NCBI GenBank assembly: GCA_938027685.1
Contig: CALJAM010000008.1
Location: 62,001 to 126,000 of the forward strand
Reading direction: 5' to 3'
DNA: 64,000 nucleotides
From: an uncultured Bryobacteraceae bacterium
GTDB taxonomy: Bacteria; Acidobacteriota; Terriglobia; Bryobacterales; Bryobacteraceae
The first letter of the stretch is position 1, and every line of letters begins with the position of its first letter. Made by a program: the position numbers and the translations under genes. Positions 60,175 through 64,000 of the stretch are shown in pieces. The notes under the pieces were generated by a model. The model saw only the letters and a program-made list of their open reading frames with translations. It did no database searches and was not told the origin of the DNA.

Positions 60175-61959
60175 CTACCAGGCCAGGGCCCAAGCGTCAC
60201 AGCGAGGATCGGTCCCCGCTTCGATGACGCCGCGTGCCCAATCGATGACCACCGCCGCATTCGAGCCCAGCGTCCACGGGCCCATCACGCGCACCCGGTG
60301 CCCCCTGGCTTCCAGCGCCCGGCGTACGGTTTCAGGAACGCGCTCTTCCAGCCCGAGGTCGCCGGGGACCATTCGATGAGGGAACACGGAGGAGGGGAAG
60401 CCGCGCGTGGTCCAGCGCGGCGCCTCGATGGCCTGCTGCACGTTCATGCCGAATTCGACGATGTTGAGGAAGGTCTGCATGGTGCGCAGGCACTGATCGT
60501 CGCCGCCCGGGCTGCCCATGGCCATCACCGGCCGCCCATCGCGAGCGACCAGAGTGGATTGCAGCGTGCTGCGGGGGCGCTTGCCCGGCTCGAGCGCGTT
60601 GGCGTGCCCCTCGACCAGCGAAAAGTAATCGCCGCGGCAGTTGAAGCTGAAACCCAGCTCTCCCATGACGACACCCGTTCCGAAGGCCGTGTGGAGACTG
60701 GGTGTAAAGCTCACCACGTTACGCTGTGCGTCCACGATCACCAGGTAGCTGGTGTCGCCCTCGGGCTCCTCCGGGCCTGCGACGGTGTAATCCGCGGGTC
60801 GCTCGAGCAGCTTCATCCCGGGAACGAACCGCTCAGGTTCGCCGGGACGATACTCCAGCGACGCGCGGCCGGGATCGATGAGGCCGCGCCGCAGGCGCGC
60901 GTACTCCTTGCTCAGCAATCCTCCGTAGGGGATCTCGATGCGGTCCTGATCGCCCAGATACTTGTCGCGGTCGGCCATGGCCAGCTTGACGGCCTCGGCC
61001 GAGGTATGGATGTACTCGGCCGAGTTATGCCGCATGGCCTTGAGATCGTAACCCTCGAGTAAGTTCAACGCAAAGAGCTCGGCCGGTCCCTGCGAAGCCG
61101 ACGGATTCTTGTAAACCGCGTAACCACGGTACTCGATGAAGACCGGGTCCTCGATCTTCGCCGAGTAAGCAGCGAAGTCTTCGTACCGGAACAGACCGCC
61201 GTTCTCTTCGGAGAAGCGGGCCATTTCGCGCGCGATGTCGCCTTTGTAGAAGCGGTCGCGGGCGGCACGCAGGGCGGCTTTGCGCCCCTGGCCGGCAGCC
61301 TGCTTTTCGGCCTCGACCAATCTCCGCAACGTGCGCGCCAGATCCGGGTTGCGGAAGATATCGCCGGGCTGCCAGCGGCGTCCATTGGGAAAGTAAAGCC
61401 GCAGGCTCGTCGGAAATTTCCTAAGTTTCTTGGTATTGTTGATGGCGGCTGCGAGTCGGTTACTCAGAGGAAAGCCGTTCTCCGCCATTTCGATGGCAGG
61501 CGCCAGCGTCTCGGCGAAACTCATGGTGCCCCAGCGCTCCAGCAGCAGATACCAGGCGTCCACCACGCCGGGCACGGTCCCCGACAGCAGCCCTTCGTCA
61601 ACCGGGATTTTGCCGCCCTGGTGGGTCCGGTACCACTCGATGGTGGCCAGCCGCGGAGCCGTCCCCTCGGCGTTGAGGGACCAGGCGCGGCCGGCGCGCG
61701 CGTCCCAGACCAGAATGACCGCGTCGCTGCCCACGCCGTTATTGGGCGCGTCGACCAACCCGAGCACGGCCTGGCAGGCGACCGCCGCATCGAAGGCATT
61801 GCCCCCCGCGCGCAGGATCCGCTCCGCCACCTGCGTGGCCTCGGGCTTCATGGACGCCACCGCGTACTGCCTCCCCCGAATGACCGGGCGCAGGGTGGGC
61901 TGCGCCCATCCGGCCTGCGTGAGGATGAGTCCCGTCGTCATCACCCAGACTCGCCGCAT
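60175..61959 (-). CDS. Gamma-glutamyltransferase family protein
   Basis: A 594-residue exported Ntn-hydrolase precursor: signal (MTTGLILTQAGWAQ), KPEATQVAERILRAGGNAFD, PNNGVGSDAVILVWD, and the self-cleavage/catalytic Thr in EGDTSYLVIVDAQRN near residue ~405, followed by FGTGVVMGELGFSFN and RSTLQSTLVARDGRPVMAMG, MGSPGGDDQ. It cleaves gamma-glutamyl bonds such as glutathione. ATG 61959 (MRRVWV) lies 10 bases after the upstream stop; likely co-transcribed with the serine-hydrolase gene. Confidence 0.9.
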   Translation of the reverse strand: MRRVWVMTTGLILTQAGWAQPTLRPVIRGRQYAVASMKPEATQVAERILRAGGNAFDAAVACQAVLGLVDAPNNGVGSDAVILVWDARAGRAWSLNAEGTAPRLATIEWYRTHQGGKIPVDEGLLSGTVPGVVDAWYLLLERWGTMSFAETLAPAIEMAENGFPLSNRLAAAINNTKKLRKFPTSLRLYFPNGRRWQPGDIFRNPDLARTLRRLVEAEKQAAGQGRKAALRAARDRFYKGDIAREMARFSEENGGLFRYEDFAAYSAKIEDPVFIEYRGYAVYKNPSASQGPAELFALNLLEGYDLKAMRHNSAEYIHTSAEAVKLAMADRDKYLGDQDRIEIPYGGLLSKEYARLRRGLIDPGRASLEYRPGEPERFVPGMKLLERPADYTVAGPEEPEGDTSYLVIVDAQRNVVSFTPSLHTAFGTGVVMGELGFSFNCRGDYFSLVEGHANALEPGKRPRSTLQSTLVARDGRPVMAMGSPGGDDQCLRTMQTFLNIVEFGMNVQQAIEAPRWTTRGFPSSVFPHRMVPGDLGLEERVPETVRRALEARGHRVRVMGPWTLGSNAAVVIDWARGVIEAGTDPRCDAWALAW

Positions 61960-61969
61960 GTCAGCAACT

Positions 61970-62845
61970 CTACCGCACCCTGTGGCCATAGCGGTTCGAG
62001 CGCGCCAGGCGCTCGAAGTGGGCGTAAACGATGCGGGTCACGGGCTCGATGGGATCGTCTTTGTCGCCGAGAAAAGTCCCCATCACGCTGAGCACGAAGG
62101 GCCGGCCCGGCAGGAACACGATGCCGGTCTCGCAGCGCACTCCCGGCACGGAACCGGGCTTGGAGGCGACGGGGACCTCGCGGGGCACGGCCTTGCGGAT
62201 GCCCGCTTCGACCGTCTTCAGGACGGTCAACATCCGGCGGCAGGCCTCCTCGTCCACCACACGCCCGTGATAGAGCATCTCGGCCAGGCGCGCCATCTCC
62301 CGCGGGGTCGAAACATTTTCCTCGTCGCGCGTTGCAGCGACCGAATCCATCATGCGCCGACGCAACCGCGTGGCGAACAGACCGAGACCGTCCAACGTAC
62401 GATTGACCTCCTCCATCCCGACCAGGCTGATCAGCCGATTCGTGGCCACGTTGTCGCTGTCGCGGATCATGCGTTCGATCAGCTCGCGGACGGTGATCTC
62501 CAGGGGGCCGCGCTTGAGCTCCTGCCGGAGCTTCCCGCTGCCGCCGACGACATCCTCCGGTCCCAACCGGACGCGTTCCTCGAGGCGAATGCGGCCGGCG
62601 CGCGCGGCGCGGAAGACCTCGACCATGACGGGGATCTTGATCGAGCTGGCTTGCGGAAAGACCGTATCGAGGTTGTGGCCGAACATCCAGCCGGTGTCCA
62701 GGTCGAGCGCGGCCACGCCCAGAACGCCCTCCAGCGACCGCTCCACGCCGGCCAGAGCCTCCAGCGTCCGTTTCTCGAGCAATTCCGTGACCGTCGGCTG
62801 CGACCATAGCGCAGCCGGGGCAAGCAACCAGGCCATCCAGCGCAT
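61970..62845 (-). CDS. Class A beta-lactamase-fold serine hydrolase
   Basis: A 291-residue exported protein. SxxK motif QASSIKIP (S67-K70), SDN at 130-132 (RDSDNVATN), TPREMARL and KPG at 229-231 in place of KTG. The omega-loop Glu (E166 in class A enzymes) that activates water appears absent; that region reads RMMDSVAATRDEENV. It is therefore probably not a penicillin-hydrolysing enzyme but a related serine hydrolase/transpeptidase-like protein. ATG 62845 lies 7 bases after a TACATT -10 (62853-62858, minus). Confidence 0.82.
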   Translation of the reverse strand: MRWMAWLLAPAALWSQPTVTELLEKRTLEALAGVERSLEGVLGVAALDLDTGWMFGHNLDTVFPQASSIKIPVMVEVFRAARAGRIRLEERVRLGPEDVVGGSGKLRQELKRGPLEITVRELIERMIRDSDNVATNRLISLVGMEEVNRTLDGLGLFATRLRRRMMDSVAATRDEENVSTPREMARLAEMLYHGRVVDEEACRRMLTVLKTVEAGIRKAVPREVPVASKPGSVPGVRCETGIVFLPGRPFVLSVMGTFLGDKDDPIEPVTRIVYAHFERLARSNRYGHRVR

Positions 62846-62852
62846 AACCGTC

Positions 62853-62879
62853 AATGTAGCCCGGATGCTGCGCTAGAAT
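62853..62879. promoter_or_regulatory. Divergent -10 elements, both with leaderless spacing
   Basis: Minus strand TACATT (62853-62858) is followed by 7 bases and ATG 62845. Plus strand TAGAAT (62874-62879) is followed by 7 bases and ATG 62887. Only 41 bases separate the two start codons, so there is no room for ordinary leaders. Confidence 0.5.
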
Positions 62880-62886
62880 CCGGGGT

Positions 62887-63732
62887 ATGAAATTCGGCGT
62901 GCACTCGTTCATCTGGAGCGCGGGCTTCGATGAATCCAACGTGGACCTGTTCCCCATGGTGAAGCAGTACGGCTTCGACGGCCTCGAGGTCCCGCTGTTC
63001 GAGCCACGCTCCTTCCCGGCCGCAGCCATCCGCCGCGCACTGGAAGTCAACCGCATGGAATGCACCGTGAGCGCCGTGATGGTGGACGGCCTCAGTCTGA
63101 TCAGCGATGATGCGGACGTGCGTCGGCGGGCCAGGGAGCACCTGGTCGATGCCATCCGCGCCGTAGCCGAGGCGGGCGCAAACTTGCTGGTAGGGCCGCT
63201 CTATGCGCCTGTGGGCTACCTGCCGGGCCGTCGGCGCACGCAGGAGGAGTGGCGTCGGGCGGTGGATGCCTACCGCAGTCTTACTGCCGTTTTGGACCAG
63301 ACCGGGGTGACCCTGGCGATCGAACCCTTGAATCGCTTCGAGACCTACTTCCTGAACACCGCTGCCGACGCCGTCGCCATGGCTATCGAGGTCGGCCATC
63401 CGCGCGTCGGCGTGCTGCTGGACACCTTCCACCTCAACATCGAGGAGAAGGACCTGGGCGCCGCCTATCGCCTGGCGGGTCCGCATCTCAAGCACGTGCA
63501 TGCCTGCGAAAACGACCGCGGCACGCCGGGCACGGGCCACATCGAATGGGAGGCTGTCTTCGCAGCGCTGCGCGAAATCGGCTACGACGGCTGGCTGACG
63601 ATCGAAAGTTTCGGCTTCGCCCTGGGCGGCATTTCGGCAGCAGCCTCCATCTGGCGCGACCTGGAGTCCAGCCCTGACCGGATCGCCATCGAAGGCGTCA
63701 AGTTCCTCAAGCGCATGGCCGGGCGCGCGTGA
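62887..63732 (+). CDS. Sugar isomerase/epimerase, xylose-isomerase-like TIM barrel
   Basis: A 281-residue protein of the AP endonuclease 2/xylose isomerase-like family, near D-psicose/tagatose 3-epimerases. MKFGVHSFIWSAGF, GFDGLEVPLFEPR, VTLAIEPLNRFETYFLNT (metal-site Glu), VGVLLDTFHLNIEE, HLKHVHACENDRGTPGTGHI and TIESFGFALGG give four metal-ligand positions. Divergent from the serine hydrolase. Confidence 0.88.
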   Translation: MKFGVHSFIWSAGFDESNVDLFPMVKQYGFDGLEVPLFEPRSFPAAAIRRALEVNRMECTVSAVMVDGLSLISDDADVRRRAREHLVDAIRAVAEAGANLLVGPLYAPVGYLPGRRRTQEEWRRAVDAYRSLTAVLDQTGVTLAIEPLNRFETYFLNTAADAVAMAIEVGHPRVGVLLDTFHLNIEEKDLGAAYRLAGPHLKHVHACENDRGTPGTGHIEWEAVFAALREIGYDGWLTIESFGFALGGISAAASIWRDLESSPDRIAIEGVKFLKRMAGRA

Positions 63733-63772
63733 GCTCTGCCCCCTGATGCGGCAGACCGGATGCGCCGCGTTT

Positions 63773-64000
63773 TCAGTCACGAATACGTCCGGCCATGCGG
63801 TAAAGCCAGACCAGCGCGGCGTCCATAAGCCGCTCCCCTGCTCCGATTTCGACCGGGGAGACCGCAGGGTCTGCGCCGTAGCCGCCCTCGGCCACCGCCT
63901 CGATCGTGGGAAAGTACTGGTGGTAACCGTTCGTGCAGCCGGCGAAAAACAGCGCTCTCAGCCGCGCTCGCTGCTTCAGCCGGATCGCGTGGGCGCAGAA
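63773..64000 (-). CDS. Neutral ceramidase-like protein, C-terminal end
   Basis: 75 codons from the window edge to a TGA at 63773-63775. The sequence LFFAGCTNGYHQYFPTIEAV, then EGGYGAD and GAGERLMDAALVWLYRMAG, matches the conserved end of neutral/alkaline ceramidase-like hydrolases (usual form NDYxGYLPTxxAYxEGGYE). The catalytic part is outside the window. Confidence 0.65.
   Translation of the reverse strand, partial: FCAHAIRLKQRARLRALFFAGCTNGYHQYFPTIEAVAEGGYGADPAVSPVEIGAGERLMDAALVWLYRMAGRIRD

Noticed and set aside
1-64000. tRNA, rRNA, CRISPR, insertion sequence or prophage genes
   Set aside because: No T-loop context, repeat array, transposase, integrase or phage protein motif was seen on either strand.

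Overview
The window is a GC-rich (roughly two-thirds G+C) bacterial chromosome segment, densely coded, with long runs of ATGA/GTGA overlapping genes. The gene families point to the phylum Acidobacteriota, probably a Solibacter/Bryobacter-like lineage: Oar-type TonB receptors with an N-terminal carboxypeptidase-regulatory fold, PIG-L and GGT exoenzymes, Tat-exported oxidoreductases, the rimO-yacG-pgpA-NHL-cinA string, and DUF5658 and DUF2304 membrane proteins. This placement is inference from gene content; no rRNA gene lies in the window.

Layout. 1-8 kb: a truncated response regulator, a PilZ protein, then a partial Tad (Flp) pilus operon: two Flp pilins separated by a perfect hairpin, TadZ/CpaE, TadA/CpaF, TadB and TadC. 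8-14 kb: multi-TM glycosyltransferase-like proteins mixed with two DUF5658 paralogues, an FkbM methyltransferase remnant, a terpene-cyclase-like repeat protein and a Tat-lipoprotein DUF362 protein. 14-20 kb: YkgJ-type Cys-cluster protein, class III aminotransferase, methyltransferase, YraN, GalT and a GT-B glycosyltransferase. 20-26 kb: a large Oar-like TonB receptor and a secreted PIG-L hydrolase. 26-31 kb: a polysaccharide cluster (GT4, DUF3108, a GT4-methyltransferase fusion, and an O-antigen ABC permease with an extra N-terminal domain). 31-36 kb: a TPR protein and a very long zinc-ribbon/disordered/membrane protein. 36-41 kb: RimO, YacG, PgpA, an IPT-NHL protein and CinA. 41-45 kb: the flagellar late operon flgM-flgN-flgK-flgL on the minus strand behind a near-consensus sigma-28 promoter, preceded by a cyclophilin-like protein. 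45-51 kb: a second glycan cluster (two GT2, DUF2304, a TMTC-like TPR protein, GT4) and a Gfo/Idh oxidoreductase. 51-54 kb: a FecA-like TonB receptor. 54-58 kb: a haem biosynthesis operon hemX-hemA-hemC-hemD. 58-64 kb: a Tat-exported alpha-toroid protein, a candidate small RNA, GGT, a serine beta-lactamase-fold protein, a sugar isomerase/epimerase and the 3' end of a ceramidase-like gene.

How the genes work together. The left part is about surface structures: a type IVc pilus with a PilZ (c-di-GMP-type) protein beside it, and two polysaccharide/lipid-linked sugar clusters. The middle and right parts are housekeeping (tRNA-dependent tetrapyrrole synthesis, ribosome modification, phospholipid synthesis) and nutrient capture. 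Most convincing promoters share a GCTATNAT-like -10 element, and several genes start 7-8 nt after their -10 hexamer, which predicts leaderless mRNAs. The most interesting unexplained items are a ~100-nt structured RNA at 59.9 kb with two hairpins carrying the same loop, an out-of-frame signal peptide with a tandem TCTG repeat in the Oar-like receptor, the ~1,127-residue zinc-ribbon/disordered protein, and the Wzm permease fused to what looks like a Wzt-type sugar-binding domain.
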